A stretch of 64,000 bases of DNA from an uncultured Bacteroidales bacterium (GTDB taxonomy: Bacteria > Bacteroidota > Bacteroidia > Bacteroidales > UBA932). Position numbers and translations under genes: made by a program. The notes beneath the pieces are model-generated. The model searched no databases and was not told the origin of the DNA. It saw only the letters and a program-made list of their open reading frames with translations. Shown in pieces: positions 27,505 through 36,404 of the stretch. Numbering within the stretch: the first letter of the stretch is position 1; every line of letters begins with the position of its first letter. The stretch lies in assembly GCA_900320185.1 (NCBI GenBank), contig ONRD01000002.1, positions 1-64,000 on the forward strand, given 5' to 3'.

Positions 27505-27858
27505 ATGTGGAGACTACTTTCGCTGTCCGTTGTGCAGAGCCTGCTCCTTTCGGGGGGACAGGTGCTCCTTAAGTTCGCCCTCGAAAAGATGGGTAAGTTC
27601 GAGTGGACCTGGAGTTTCTTCGGCCGCCTCCTCGTCAACTGGTGGTTCCTTGGCTGCGGCTTGTGCTATGCGGCCGGGACCGTGCTCTGGATGTACATCC
27701 TGAAGAAGTTCCCGTTCAGCATGGCATACCCGATGATCAGCCTCAGCTACGTGTTTGGCATGCTTGCTGCAATATTCATCTTCCATGAAAGCATCCCGGC
27801 GGCCAGGTGGATCGGAGTGTTCCTGATCATGTCCGGGTGCGTTCTCATAGCAAGGTAG
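27505..27858 (+). CDS. Small four-helix membrane protein (EamA/SMR-like)
   Basis: 117 aa with four hydrophobic segments spanning nearly the whole length; MAYPMISLSYVFGMLAAIF and a conserved-looking glutamate in FIFHESIPAARW are like single-domain drug/metabolite transporters, including the ArnE/ArnF flippase subunits. A GT2 gene lies 0.9 kb away. It could flip a lipid-linked pigment or sugar precursor. Substrate unknown. Confidence 0.65.
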   Translation: MWRLLSLSVVQSLLLSGGQVLLKFALEKMGKFEWTWSFFGRLLVNWWFLGCGLCYAAGTVLWMYILKKFPFSMAYPMISLSYVFGMLAAIFIFHESIPAARWIGVFLIMSGCVLIAR

Positions 27859-27862
27859 GTCC

Positions 27863-28456
27863 ATGAAAAGATTCATCATAGTCCAGGCAGTACTTTTCCT
27901 GTGTCTCGGCCCCTGCGTCAGCGCCCAGGACCTTCAGGTCCTTTCAGGCGACGCGGCCGGGAAGGCCGTCTCCGCCATCAATGCGGCGAACGCGGGGACA
28001 GCCAGCATGCAGGCTGATTTCATGCAGGTGAAGGAGATGTCCATCGTCAAGGAAAGGATGGTCTCGACAGGCAGGATGTACTACCGGGACGGCAGCCTGC
28101 GCTGGGAATATCTCACCCCATCCAGGACCGTTTTCATCACGGACAGGGAGCAGCTGAAATCGGACAGGATGTTCAGGAACATCGCAGGCATGATGATGTC
28201 CGCATTCATGGGAATACGGCTGGACGATCCGGCTTTCGAGGTTACCCTGTACACTCCCGGCACCGGCTACGTGGCCGACCTGGTGCCCCGTACCCGCGAC
28301 TTGAAACGGATGTTCAGCAGGATAAGGCTCCATTTCGGGCCGGACAACAGGGTCGGCAGGGTAGAACTTGAGGAGAGCCAGGGCCGTACCGTGATCACCT
28401 TCTCGAAAGTCAAGTTCAACCAGAGCCTCGACCCCGGCCTTTTCTTATCCAAGTGA
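27863..28456 (+). CDS. LolA-like outer-membrane lipoprotein carrier
   Basis: 197 aa with a signal peptide (FIIVQAVLFLCLGPCVSAQ). The body fits the LolA fold: SMQADFMQVKEMSIVKERMVSTGRMYY and SLRWEYLTPSRTVFI. Aryl-polyene clusters include such a protein (ApeJ-like), thought to carry a hydrophobic product or partner across the periplasm to the outer membrane. Confidence 0.8.
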   Translation: MKRFIIVQAVLFLCLGPCVSAQDLQVLSGDAAGKAVSAINAANAGTASMQADFMQVKEMSIVKERMVSTGRMYYRDGSLRWEYLTPSRTVFITDREQLKSDRMFRNIAGMMMSAFMGIRLDDPAFEVTLYTPGTGYVADLVPRTRDLKRMFSRIRLHFGPDNRVGRVELEESQGRTVITFSKVKFNQSLDPGLFLSK

Positions 28457-28458
28457 AT

Positions 28459-28791
28459 ATGGCACTGTCTGGATCGTTCTTCGAACTTGTTGCCTGCCGT
28501 GGGACTGCGGAAGGCTTCGAAGCCACCGTGCGGACCCTTCCGGGGAGCATCGTCTACCGTGCCCATTTCCCCGGATGGCCGGTCACTCCGGGAGCCGTCC
28601 AGGTCAGGATGGCCACGGAGATCCTGGGCCTCAGGCTTGGGCGGACGCCGGAACTCTCCTGCATAGAAAACCTCAAGTTCCTCAGCCCGGTGCTTCCGGG
28701 AGATGAACTTACATTCGCCTTCAATGGGGATGCCGTCCTGGTGCTCCGTGGGGGTGAAACAGTCTCGAAGATGGTCCTCAGGTACGCCTAG
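28459..28791 (+). CDS. Hotdog-fold dehydratase or thioesterase
   Basis: 110 aa from ATG 28459 (or 112 aa from GTG 28453, which would overlap the previous stop as GTGA). It shows IVYRAHFPGWPVTPGAVQVRMATEIL, the FabZ-like H-x-P-x-x-P-x-x-P-G block, with IENLKFLSPVLPGDEL after it. It is the ApeI-type partner of the dehydratase domain encoded at 23003. The histidine in AHFPG is present; the usual glutamate position is shifted, so activity is uncertain. Its end overlaps the end of the convergent GT2 gene. Confidence 0.7.
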   Translation: MALSGSFFELVACRGTAEGFEATVRTLPGSIVYRAHFPGWPVTPGAVQVRMATEILGLRLGRTPELSCIENLKFLSPVLPGDELTFAFNGDAVLVLRGGETVSKMVLRYA

Positions 28792-29507
28792 CGCCTTCCG
28801 AGCAGCCTGGAAGGGTAACCGTAAAGGACGGCCAGGATGCACAGGACGGTGTTGAGGATGGAAATCCTCAGGAAGTCGAGGAAGGGCCTGAAGTGGGTGA
28901 CCCTCTCGCCTGCGGGCGGATACCACACCCGTATCCCGACAGGGATCATCTCCACGTTTTTCCAGCACTGGGCTACCAGCATCTCCAGTTCTGCTTCGTA
29001 GCGCGATGTAAGGTACCATAGGCTCCCGAGCCGGTCGAGCTGGTAGAGCCTGAACCCGGACTGTGTGTCCGGAAGGCTTACTCCGGTCTGCAGCCTGAAC
29101 CAGAAATTCGAGAACTTGTTGGCGAAGGTGTTCCCTCCGGGCATGTTTTCCATCCGGAGGTTGCGGCTGCCGATGATCATGGCGTCCGGGTGCTCCCCGG
29201 CCACCTCGATGAATGAAGCGACGTCTTCGGGGAAATGCTGGCCGTCTCCGTCCAGGGTTATAGCTTTCTTGAATCCGGCTGCCCTGGCTGCCTTGAACCC
29301 TGTCTTGAGGGCCTTCCCCTTGCCTTTGTTCCTACTGTGCCGCAGCAGGGTCACGGGAAGTCCCTCCAGCTGTCCGGCCGGGTTGTCATGGCTTCCGTCG
29401 TCGACGACGAACACCGTCCTGCACTGTTTCAGGGCACGTTCCGCCACGTCCCGGACGGTGCGGGCGTTTTCGTAAACCGGAATGATTATGCAGATGTCCT
29501 CAGTCAT
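28788..29507 (-). CDS. Family 2 glycosyltransferase (DPM1-like)
   Basis: 239 aa. GT-A fold motifs: IIPVYENARTVRDV, VVDDGSHDN, NKGKGKALKTGF, LDGDGQHFPED and the Q-S-G-F-R-LY acceptor block. A hydrophobic C-terminal stretch (ISILNTVLCILAVLYGY) suggests membrane association. DPM1-like enzymes put a sugar on a polyprenyl phosphate. It is encoded opposite to the rest of the locus, with its own upstream region shared with the MMPL gene. Confidence 0.85.
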   Translation of the reverse strand: MTEDICIIIPVYENARTVRDVAERALKQCRTVFVVDDGSHDNPAGQLEGLPVTLLRHSRNKGKGKALKTGFKAARAAGFKKAITLDGDGQHFPEDVASFIEVAGEHPDAMIIGSRNLRMENMPGGNTFANKFSNFWFRLQTGVSLPDTQSGFRLYQLDRLGSLWYLTSRYEAELEMLVAQCWKNVEMIPVGIRVWYPPAGERVTHFRPFLDFLRISILNTVLCILAVLYGYPSRLLGRR

Positions 29508-29606
29508 TCAGACGTAAAAATACTCAAAAGCTTCGAATCGGCAAAGCCGGGGGGGCGGATATGCAAACTCTGGTGCCGAATAGTTGGCCGGAGTCTCATT
29601 TATGCT

Positions 29607-29614
29607 TATATTCG
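29607..29614 (+). promoter_or_regulatory. Possible -7 box before the MMPL gene (TTCG variant)
   Basis: TATATTCG differs from the TAnnTTTG consensus at one base and lies 25 bases before the ATG at 29639. A similar TATCTTCG precedes the acyl ligase gene at 33960. Confidence 0.35.
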
Positions 29615-29638
29615 CGTACTCTTTTCGGGCATCCGGGG

Positions 29639-32600
29639 ATGACAGGTTTCTTCTTGAAAATCCATGACTTCCTTGCAGGAAGAAAGGCGCTTGCGGGTCT
29701 TCTCGCCTCGGCGCTGGTCCTTTCGTGCGGGCTGCTTGCCTCCCGCATGCATTACGAGGAGGACATCTCCAGGTTCCTCCCTTCCGACGAGGAGAGCGCC
29801 CGTTATTCGGAGGCCTACGGCGCCATGGGCGAGAAAAACAACATTGCGGTTGTCTTTTCTGCGAAAGAAGGGAGCGGCGCTTCGACCGACGACATCGTTG
29901 ATGCCATCCACTTTTTCGGAGAGGCCTTTGACCAGGCCGATCCGGAAGGACTGGTGAGCGGAAGGCAGGTCACCGTCGACCAGGATGCAGTCCTTGACAT
30001 GATGGATGCAGTTTCGTCCTCTTTCCCGTTGTACATGACCGAGGCTGACTACTCCAGGATAGATTCCCTGCTGGCTGTCCCGGGATACGTCGCCTCTGAA
30101 CTGCAGTCCGACCGGCAGGCATTGATGTTCCCGTCCGGGGACCTGGTAGTGGACTACCTGAGGTCGGACCCTCTGCATCTTTTCTCCCCGGTCCTTGGGA
30201 GACTCCGGTCAGGGGCGGGTGGCGGCAGCCATGAGGTTGTCGGGGACTGCCTTTTCACCCGGGACGGGAAAGGCCTTGCCTTCCTTACTTCTCCCTATGG
30301 GGCGAGCGAGTCGGGGATGAACTCGAAGGTTGCCCTGGCGGTCGAGCAGGCGTGCCGGAAGGTCGGCGCGGAGTTCCCGGGCGTGGAAGTTTCGGCCGTA
30401 GGTTCTCCCTTGATCGCAGCGGGCAACGCGGACAGGATAAAGAAGGACAGCCTGCTTGCTGTCTCCGTGGCCCTGGTCCTGATAGCCCTGCTCCTGTTTC
30501 TTGCGTACAAAAGGTTCTCGGACATTGCGTGGATCGGGGTTTCGGTGCTTTTCGGGTGGATAGTCGCCATAGGGCTTATGTCCCTGTTGAGGGATTCCAT
30601 GTCCATCATCGTGCTGGGAGTAGCCTCCGTCATCATCGGAATTGCCGTAAACTACCCGCTCCACTACGTGGACGGCTTCAAGGCCGGGGTGAGTCCCAGG
30701 ATGAATCTCAAGGAGATGGTGCACCCTCTCCTTACCGGCAACGTGACTACCATAGCTGCATTCCTGTGCCTGGTGGGCCTGGATGCGGTTGCGATGAAGG
30801 ATCTCGGTCTGTTCGGCTCCCTCATGCTGGCCGGGACCATAGTGTTCGTCCTGGTCTTCCTTCCTGTGTTTGCCAGGCCGAGGAAAGCCGCTTCCAGGAC
30901 TGTGGAACTGGGTTCGCTCCTTCCTGACAAGGTCCCCGGAAGCCCGTGGCTGTTCATTGCGGTGGCCCTTGCCACCGTGCTGATGTATTCTTTCAGCAGG
31001 AGGACGTCCTTCGATCCTGACATGAGGAACATCAACTACATGACCGCTTCGCAGAAAGAAGGCCTGGAAGTGCTTGAGGGCGGGCTCGTCCCGGATGGAA
31101 CTTCCCAGATGTTCGCTATCGCGGAAGGCGGCACCATCGAGCAGGCCCTGGAGAGGAACGATTCGCTTCAGGACCGCCTCGCTGCCTTGGGCGGACGGCT
31201 TTCGGCAGTAAGGGGGGCCGGCGGCTTCCTGCCCTCCGCATCCCGGCAGGCTGAGAAGGCACGGAGGTGGGAGGATTTCTGGTCGACACGCAGGGAAGCG
31301 CTTGTCCGGGAGTTCCTTCCTGAAAGTTCCCGTGCCGGCTTTTCCGACGATGCTTTCAAGCCTTTCCTGGACCTCCTTATGGAAAGGCCTCAGGTTCATC
31401 CTCTAGACGGAGATTCGCCGGCCCTGAAGGCTTTCGACGGTACATTCTTCCTTCAGGGAGAGGGGAGTTTCAAGGTGGTCAGCCGCGTCTGTTACAAGGA
31501 TGCCGCCAGCGGGGGGATAGGCCGGGACGACCTTAAGGCTGCGTTGCGGTCGGAAGGGACCATGGTTTTCGACACTGCCGACATAAGCAACCAGCTGGTC
31601 AAGGTCCTGTCCGAGAGTTTCGACAGGATCGCCCTTGTGTGCAGCCTTGTGGTCTTCCTCTTCCTGTGCCTGAGTTTCCGCCGCCTGGAGCTTTCCCTGA
31701 TATCCTTCCTGCCCCTTGCGGTGAGCTGGTTCTGGATCCTGGGCATCATGGGGTTGCTGGACATCAGGTTCAACATAGTCAACATCATCCTCGCCACCTT
31801 CATCTTCGGACAGGGAGACGATTACACCATATTCATCACCGAAGGCTTGATCTATGAATATGCCTATGGCAAGAAGCGGCTCTCCACCTACAAGAACAGC
31901 ATCTTCCTTTCGGCGCTCATCATGTTCATCGGGATAGGCGCCCTGGTCCTTGCAAGGCATCCCGCCATGAAATCCCTGGGAACCGTCACGGTCATCGGTA
32001 TGTTCATCGTGGTGATGATGGCATATTACCTTCCGCCCGTCATCTTCCGCGCCCTGACCGAGAAACACGGGGTGAAGAGGGATGTCCCCATAACCTTGAA
32101 GCGTCTGCTCCTGTCGGGGTTCGCGCTCACGGCCTTCGTGCTGCTGATGTTCCTCTTAGTCTATCCATGGACCTTCTTCCATTTCCTGGGCAGGGACACA
32201 GAGGAAAAAAGGCTTTCCTACCACAGGTTCCTCCAGAAACTGGCAGGATGGCTCTGCCGCCATGTCCCTGGAGTCAGGACCGTCATCCCGGACCTTGGAA
32301 AGATATCTTTCGAGAAGCCTGCGGTGATAATCTGCAACCACCAGTCCCACCTCGACCAGATATTCCTGATGCAGCTTACGCCGAAGCTGGTGTTCTTTAC
32401 CAATGACTGGGTGTGGAACAATCCTCTCTACGGCTATGTGATCCGGAAGGCGGAGTATTATCCGGTCGCCGACGGCCTTGAGAAGAACCTCGGTAGGATA
32501 AAGGACCTTGCGTCCAGGGGATATTCCGTCGTGGTCTTCCCGGAGGGTACCCGTACCCGTGACGGGAGGATCGGCCGCTTCCACAGGGGAGCGTTCTACG

Positions 32601-33109
32601 TGTCTTCGGAACTGGGGCTGGACCTCCTGCCGGTATTCCTCCACGGAGCCGACCATGTCCTTCCCAAGACCGACTTCATGCTGCGCGAGGGGACGGTCAC
32701 CATGGAAATCGGCGAAAGGATTCCCCCGGGCGGCGACTACCGTCTCATGACCCGCCAGGTCCACGGGATGTACCTTGAACGCTTCGACCAGATGTGCAGG
32801 CGTCTCCAGACGGCGTCATATCTTTCCAAATACGTGATGTACAAGTATTTGTACAAAGGCGCGGGTGTCGAGTCCAGGGCCCGTAAGGCACTTTCCGCCG
32901 TCGGCGGGGCGGACTTCCCCGGCACAGTCGGAGCTGGACCGTCGCATTTCGAGATGCATGGCTGCGGCCAGGGGGAATATTCCCTGCTGTACGCCATGAT
33001 GCATCCCGAGACCGAGGTGGATGCCTATTGCGACGACGAGGATGGCTTCATGCTGGCTTCCTCCTGCTCCAACCTCCCCCCCAACCTTCATTACCATCTC
33101 GAGAAATGA
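29639..33109 (+). CDS. MMPL/RND exporter fused to acyltransferase and partial methyltransferase
   Basis: 1156 aa. Residues 1 to about 850 are an MMPL-type exporter: a first membrane segment (LAGLLASALVLSCGLL), a large periplasmic loop, membrane bundle with IIGIAVNYPLHYVDGFKAG, a second loop and a second bundle (FIFGQGDDYTIFITEGL). Residues of about 880-1080 are a PlsC-type acyltransferase with HQSHLD (HX4D) near 901 and FPEGTRTRDG near 968. The last 70 residues (GQGEYSLLYAMMHPETEVDAY and after) look like the start of a SAM methyltransferase fold that stops early. Aryl-polyene clusters carry MMPL genes (ApeM-like); here export and acyl transfer are joined. Its stop overlaps the next start (ATGA). 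Confidence 0.82.
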   Translation: MTGFFLKIHDFLAGRKALAGLLASALVLSCGLLASRMHYEEDISRFLPSDEESARYSEAYGAMGEKNNIAVVFSAKEGSGASTDDIVDAIHFFGEAFDQADPEGLVSGRQVTVDQDAVLDMMDAVSSSFPLYMTEADYSRIDSLLAVPGYVASELQSDRQALMFPSGDLVVDYLRSDPLHLFSPVLGRLRSGAGGGSHEVVGDCLFTRDGKGLAFLTSPYGASESGMNSKVALAVEQACRKVGAEFPGVEVSAVGSPLIAAGNADRIKKDSLLAVSVALVLIALLLFLAYKRFSDIAWIGVSVLFGWIVAIGLMSLLRDSMSIIVLGVASVIIGIAVNYPLHYVDGFKAGVSPRMNLKEMVHPLLTGNVTTIAAFLCLVGLDAVAMKDLGLFGSLMLAGTIVFVLVFLPVFARPRKAASRTVELGSLLPDKVPGSPWLFIAVALATVLMYSFSRRTSFDPDMRNINYMTASQKEGLEVLEGGLVPDGTSQMFAIAEGGTIEQALERNDSLQDRLAALGGRLSAVRGAGGFLPSASRQAEKARRWEDFWSTRREALVREFLPESSRAGFSDDAFKPFLDLLMERPQVHPLDGDSPALKAFDGTFFLQGEGSFKVVSRVCYKDAASGGIGRDDLKAALRSEGTMVFDTADISNQLVKVLSESFDRIALVCSLVVFLFLCLSFRRLELSLISFLPLAVSWFWILGIMGLLDIRFNIVNIILATFIFGQGDDYTIFITEGLIYEYAYGKKRLSTYKNSIFLSALIMFIGIGALVLARHPAMKSLGTVTVIGMFIVVMMAYYLPPVIFRALTEKHGVKRDVPITLKRLLLSGFALTAFVLLMFLLVYPWTFFHFLGRDTEEKRLSYHRFLQKLAGWLCRHVPGVRTVIPDLGKISFEKPAVIICNHQSHLDQIFLMQLTPKLVFFTNDWVWNNPLYGYVIRKAEYYPVADGLEKNLGRIKDLASRGYSVVVFPEGTRTRDGRIGRFHRGAFYVSSELGLDLLPVFLHGADHVLPKTDFMLREGTVTMEIGERIPPGGDYRLMTRQVHGMYLERFDQMCRRLQTASYLSKYVMYKYLYKGAGVESRARKALSAVGGADFPGTVGAGPSHFEMHGCGQGEYSLLYAMMHPETEVDAYCDDEDGFMLASSCSNLPPNLHYHLEK

Positions 33110-33906
33110 CCAGGCGGCTGTATCTGTCGGCGATAGCCCTGGCGGCGTGCGTCTGCGCCGCTGCTCAGGAGGTGGTCACCTTCCTGCCCGAGCCTGGAAA
33201 GGCTAACGGCGCCGCGGTCGTCGTGTGCCCGGGAGGAAGCTATTACTGGCTCTCAAAGACCGTTGAGGGAACGGAGGTGGGACACGCTCTGGCAGAAGAA
33301 GGATTCGCCGCCTTCGTGCTGTATTACCGTACCGCCGGGGTCCCTTATTTCCTTTTCAAGGACCTTGCTTTCCGGCAGCACCATTACCCGGATGCCCTTG
33401 ATGACCTCAGGCGGACCATCATTTCGGTCCGCTCCAGGGCTGAAGAATATGGGATCGATACTTCCCGCGTAGGGGTCATGGGATTCTCCGCCGGAGGACA
33501 TCTTGTGCTTGACTGCGGAGAGGATCCGGTAGTCGAGCATGGCATTTCATCCCTTCCGTCCTTCATCGTCCCGGTCTATCCAGTGGTCACCATGTCCGAT
33601 GACGCGATAGTCCATTCCCGGTCGCGAAGGGCCCTGCTGGGAAGACGTTGGAAAGACCCTGCCCTGCGTGACCGCCTTTCTATGGAAAGACATGCCGGCC
33701 CCGGCATGCCGCCGGTCTTCCTTGTGTGCTGCACCGACGATCCTGTGGTGGACTGGAGGAACTCGCTCGTGATGGAAGAGGCCCTTTCGGCAGCGGGAGT
33801 CCCCCATGAATGTCATGTCTTCGAGAAGGGAGGCCATGGGTTCGGGATCTCCTCGGGCGATGCTCCATGGTTCCCTATGTTCCTGGAGTGGTTCGGGAGG
33901 CTGTAA
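33106..33906 (+). CDS. Exported alpha/beta hydrolase (esterase-like)
   Basis: 266 aa with a signal peptide (LYLSAIALAACVCAAAQ). Alpha/beta-hydrolase features: VVCPGGSYYWLS as the oxyanion region, GFSAGGH with the nucleophile serine, DDPVVDW with the acid, and GGHGFG with the histidine. This is the layout of BD-FAE/acetyl-xylan-esterase-like enzymes. Coupled to the exporter gene by a 4-nt overlap, it may trim or release an ester on the exported product. The substrate is unknown. Confidence 0.75.
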   Translation: MTRRLYLSAIALAACVCAAAQEVVTFLPEPGKANGAAVVVCPGGSYYWLSKTVEGTEVGHALAEEGFAAFVLYYRTAGVPYFLFKDLAFRQHHYPDALDDLRRTIISVRSRAEEYGIDTSRVGVMGFSAGGHLVLDCGEDPVVEHGISSLPSFIVPVYPVVTMSDDAIVHSRSRRALLGRRWKDPALRDRLSMERHAGPGMPPVFLVCCTDDPVVDWRNSLVMEEALSAAGVPHECHVFEKGGHGFGISSGDAPWFPMFLEWFGRL

Positions 33907-33930
33907 TTTCGGATTCACGTAATAATTGCG

Positions 33931-33938
33931 TATCTTCG
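33931..33938 (+). promoter_or_regulatory. Possible -7 box before the acyl ligase gene (TTCG variant)
   Basis: TATCTTCG lies 21 bases before the ATG at 33960, within an AT-rich patch after the esterase stop. It has the same TTCG variation as the box at 29607. Confidence 0.35.
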
Positions 33939-33959
33939 CAAGATACAACCAATCTAGAA

Positions 33960-35255
33960 ATGACACAGGACATAGAGTTCCAGCCGGCGGAATGCATCAA
34001 AGCCTTCCAGGAAGAGAAACTCCGGGAAGCGTTGGGGTACCTTGCCTCCAATTCCCCGTATTACAGGAGGATGTTCTCGAGCTGCGGCACCGACATATCA
34101 AGGATAAGGCACATCGAGGACCTTGTCAAGATTCCTTTCACGGAAAAGAAAGACCTGCAGATATTCAATGAAGACTTCCTCTGCGTTCCCAGGGACAAGG
34201 TCATCGACTACATCACCACTTCCGGCACGCTTGGCGAGCCTGTCACTTTCTGCTGTACGGAGAAGGACCTGCAGCGCCTGGCCTACAATGAGAAGAAGTC
34301 TTTCGAATGCGCAGGGCTTGGTCCCGGCAACGTACTGCAGCTGATGACGACCATCGACAAGAGGTTCATGGCCGGACTGGCCTATTTCCTCGGAATCAGG
34401 GAATTGGGTGCAGGTATCATCAGGGTCGGGAACGGGGTCCCGGAACTCCAGTGGGACACTATCCAGAGGATAAAGCCGGACGCCATCATGTGTGTGCCTT
34501 CTTTCATCCTGCGCCTGATCCAGTATGCCGAAGAGCATGGGATAGATTACAGGAAGTCCAGCATCAGGAAGATCATCGGAATAGGCGAGGGCCTGAGGAA
34601 CCAGGATTTCTCGCTGAACCTTCTCGGTACCAAGATAAAGGAGAAATGGGACGTAGAACTCTACGCCACCTACTCCTCCACGGAGATGGGCGCCACATTC
34701 TCGGAATGCGAGCATGGCTGCGGCGGCCACGTCCATCCGGAACTGATCATAGTCGAAATCATCGGCGATGACAACATGCCTGTACCCGACGGGGAGCCCG
34801 GCGAAATAGTAGTGACCACCCTCGGCGTCGAGGGCATGCCCCTCCTGCGTTTCCGCACCGGAGACATCGCGGCAAAGGTTGTGGACAGGTGCGCGTGCGG
34901 CAGGTATTCCTACCGCCTCACCCCTCTCGTCGGCAGGAAGAACAACATGATAAAGCTGAAGGGGACCACCCTGTACCCTCCGGCCATCAACGACATCCTC
35001 GACAACACGGACTACCTTGCCAACTACGTCGTGTATGTCCAGGACTCCGAGGCCGGGACCGACGACGTGGTCGTGAAAGTCGGGCTGAAGACCGTCCCTG
35101 ACTTCGATGTCGTGAAGGAACTCAAGGACCGTTTCCGCTCGAGGCTCCGCGTAGCCCCGCGGGTGGAGGTCCTGCCTGCCGAGGAGATTCAGCGGATAAA
35201 CTTCCCCGCAAAGAGCCGCAAGCCTGTAAAATTCATAGACCTGAGGAAGAAATGA
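33960..35255 (+). CDS. PaaK-like aryl/acyl-CoA or acyl-ACP ligase
   Basis: 431 aa from ATG 33960. Adenylate-forming family of the phenylacetate-CoA ligase kind: TTSGTLGEPVTF (P-loop), ATYSSTEMGATFSEC, RFRTGDIAAKV, GRKNNMIKLKGTTLYP. The best role is to activate p-coumarate from the ammonia-lyase for loading onto an ACP as starter. Its stop overlaps the next gene's start (ATGA). Confidence 0.82.
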   Translation: MTQDIEFQPAECIKAFQEEKLREALGYLASNSPYYRRMFSSCGTDISRIRHIEDLVKIPFTEKKDLQIFNEDFLCVPRDKVIDYITTSGTLGEPVTFCCTEKDLQRLAYNEKKSFECAGLGPGNVLQLMTTIDKRFMAGLAYFLGIRELGAGIIRVGNGVPELQWDTIQRIKPDAIMCVPSFILRLIQYAEEHGIDYRKSSIRKIIGIGEGLRNQDFSLNLLGTKIKEKWDVELYATYSSTEMGATFSECEHGCGGHVHPELIIVEIIGDDNMPVPDGEPGEIVVTTLGVEGMPLLRFRTGDIAAKVVDRCACGRYSYRLTPLVGRKNNMIKLKGTTLYPPAINDILDNTDYLANYVVYVQDSEAGTDDVVVKVGLKTVPDFDVVKELKDRFRSRLRVAPRVEVLPAEEIQRINFPAKSRKPVKFIDLRKK

Positions 35256-36403
35256 CAATGACTCAGAGGAATCCTGACTTCGACGACATACGTCCCTACT
35301 ATGATGAAGAGATACCTGCTGCAATGCAGCGTATCGCTGACAGTGAGACCTTCCCCCTTCTTGCCTCTTTCGCCTTCCCGGGAAAGAATGTGGAGGACAT
35401 GCGCTCTCTGGTGAGGAGCATAAAGACCGTAGATGAGTTCCAGACCAGGATAATGTGGTATGTCAACGAGCAGATCCAGAGGAAGACGATGACATCGTTC
35501 ACGGTTTCCGGAGCCGACATGCTCGACCCTGCGATGCACTATCTGTTCGTCTCCAACCACAGGGACATAATGCTGGACGCTTCGATCCTGCAGAATGTCC
35601 TTCATGAGCATGGCTGCGAAACGTCCGAGATTACCTTCGGGGCGAACCTGATGTCCGGACAGCTTGTCATCGACATCGGAAAGTCCAACAAGATGTTCAA
35701 GGTTGAAAGGGGAGGAAGCATGAGCATGAAGGAGTTCTACCAGAGTTCCGCCCACTTGTCCGACTACATCCGCTACGTCATTACTTCGCGCGGGCAGTCC
35801 GTCTGGATCGCCCAGAGGAACGGCAGGACCAAGGACGGGAACGACGTCACCGACCAGGGCATCGTCAAGATGTTCGGAATGAGCAGGAAGGACGACAAGG
35901 TGAAGTCGCTCGCCGAACTCAACATCGTCCCCCTGGCCATTTCCTACGAGTGGGAGACGTGCGATTACATGAAGGCGCTCGAACTCTATCAGTCCCGCCA
36001 TGAGAAATATGTGAAGAAGCAGGGGGAGGACCTTTCCAGCATCCTGTCCGGCATCACGTCCATGAAAGGCGACGTTCACCTGAGTTTCTGCCCCATGGTC
36101 ACGGAAAAGGACCTTTCTGTCTTCGATTCGCTTACAAGCATAGAATTCAACAGGGAGGTGGCCCGGCTGATCGATGAGAGGATCCATGCAGGCTACCGGC
36201 TGACCCAGAACAACTTCATCGCCCACGACATCCGCTTTGTCAAAAGGGAGTTTGCGGGAAGGAAATACACGAAGGAGCAGGAGGAGAAGTTCCTCACTCA
36301 CCTCGGCAGGCTTGAACAGTGGGAGGTGGAGGATCCCGACACTCTCAGGGACATCTTCCTCGGCATCTATTCCAACCCTGTCGACAATTGTTACAAAGGA
36401 TGA
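35252..36403 (+). CDS. PlsC-type acyltransferase
   Basis: 383 aa. FVSNHRDIMLDASIL carries the HX4D motif at about residue 96, and the VWIAQRNGRTKDG block corresponds to the FPEGxR site of glycerolipid acyltransferases, here changed to AQRNGR. It is longer than PlsC (about 240 aa), with a helical C-terminal half. It is the third acyltransferase in the locus and may attach a fatty acid or the polyene to a different acceptor position. One base separates it from the KS 3 start. Confidence 0.75.
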   Translation: MTMTQRNPDFDDIRPYYDEEIPAAMQRIADSETFPLLASFAFPGKNVEDMRSLVRSIKTVDEFQTRIMWYVNEQIQRKTMTSFTVSGADMLDPAMHYLFVSNHRDIMLDASILQNVLHEHGCETSEITFGANLMSGQLVIDIGKSNKMFKVERGGSMSMKEFYQSSAHLSDYIRYVITSRGQSVWIAQRNGRTKDGNDVTDQGIVKMFGMSRKDDKVKSLAELNIVPLAISYEWETCDYMKALELYQSRHEKYVKKQGEDLSSILSGITSMKGDVHLSFCPMVTEKDLSVFDSLTSIEFNREVARLIDERIHAGYRLTQNNFIAHDIRFVKREFAGRKYTKEQEEKFLTHLGRLEQWEVEDPDTLRDIFLGIYSNPVDNCYKG

Positions 36404-36404
36404 C

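Noticed and set aside
29639..33109. Separate PlsC gene after the exporter
   Set aside because: The frame is continuous with no stop and no plausible start before the HX4D motif at the right distance.
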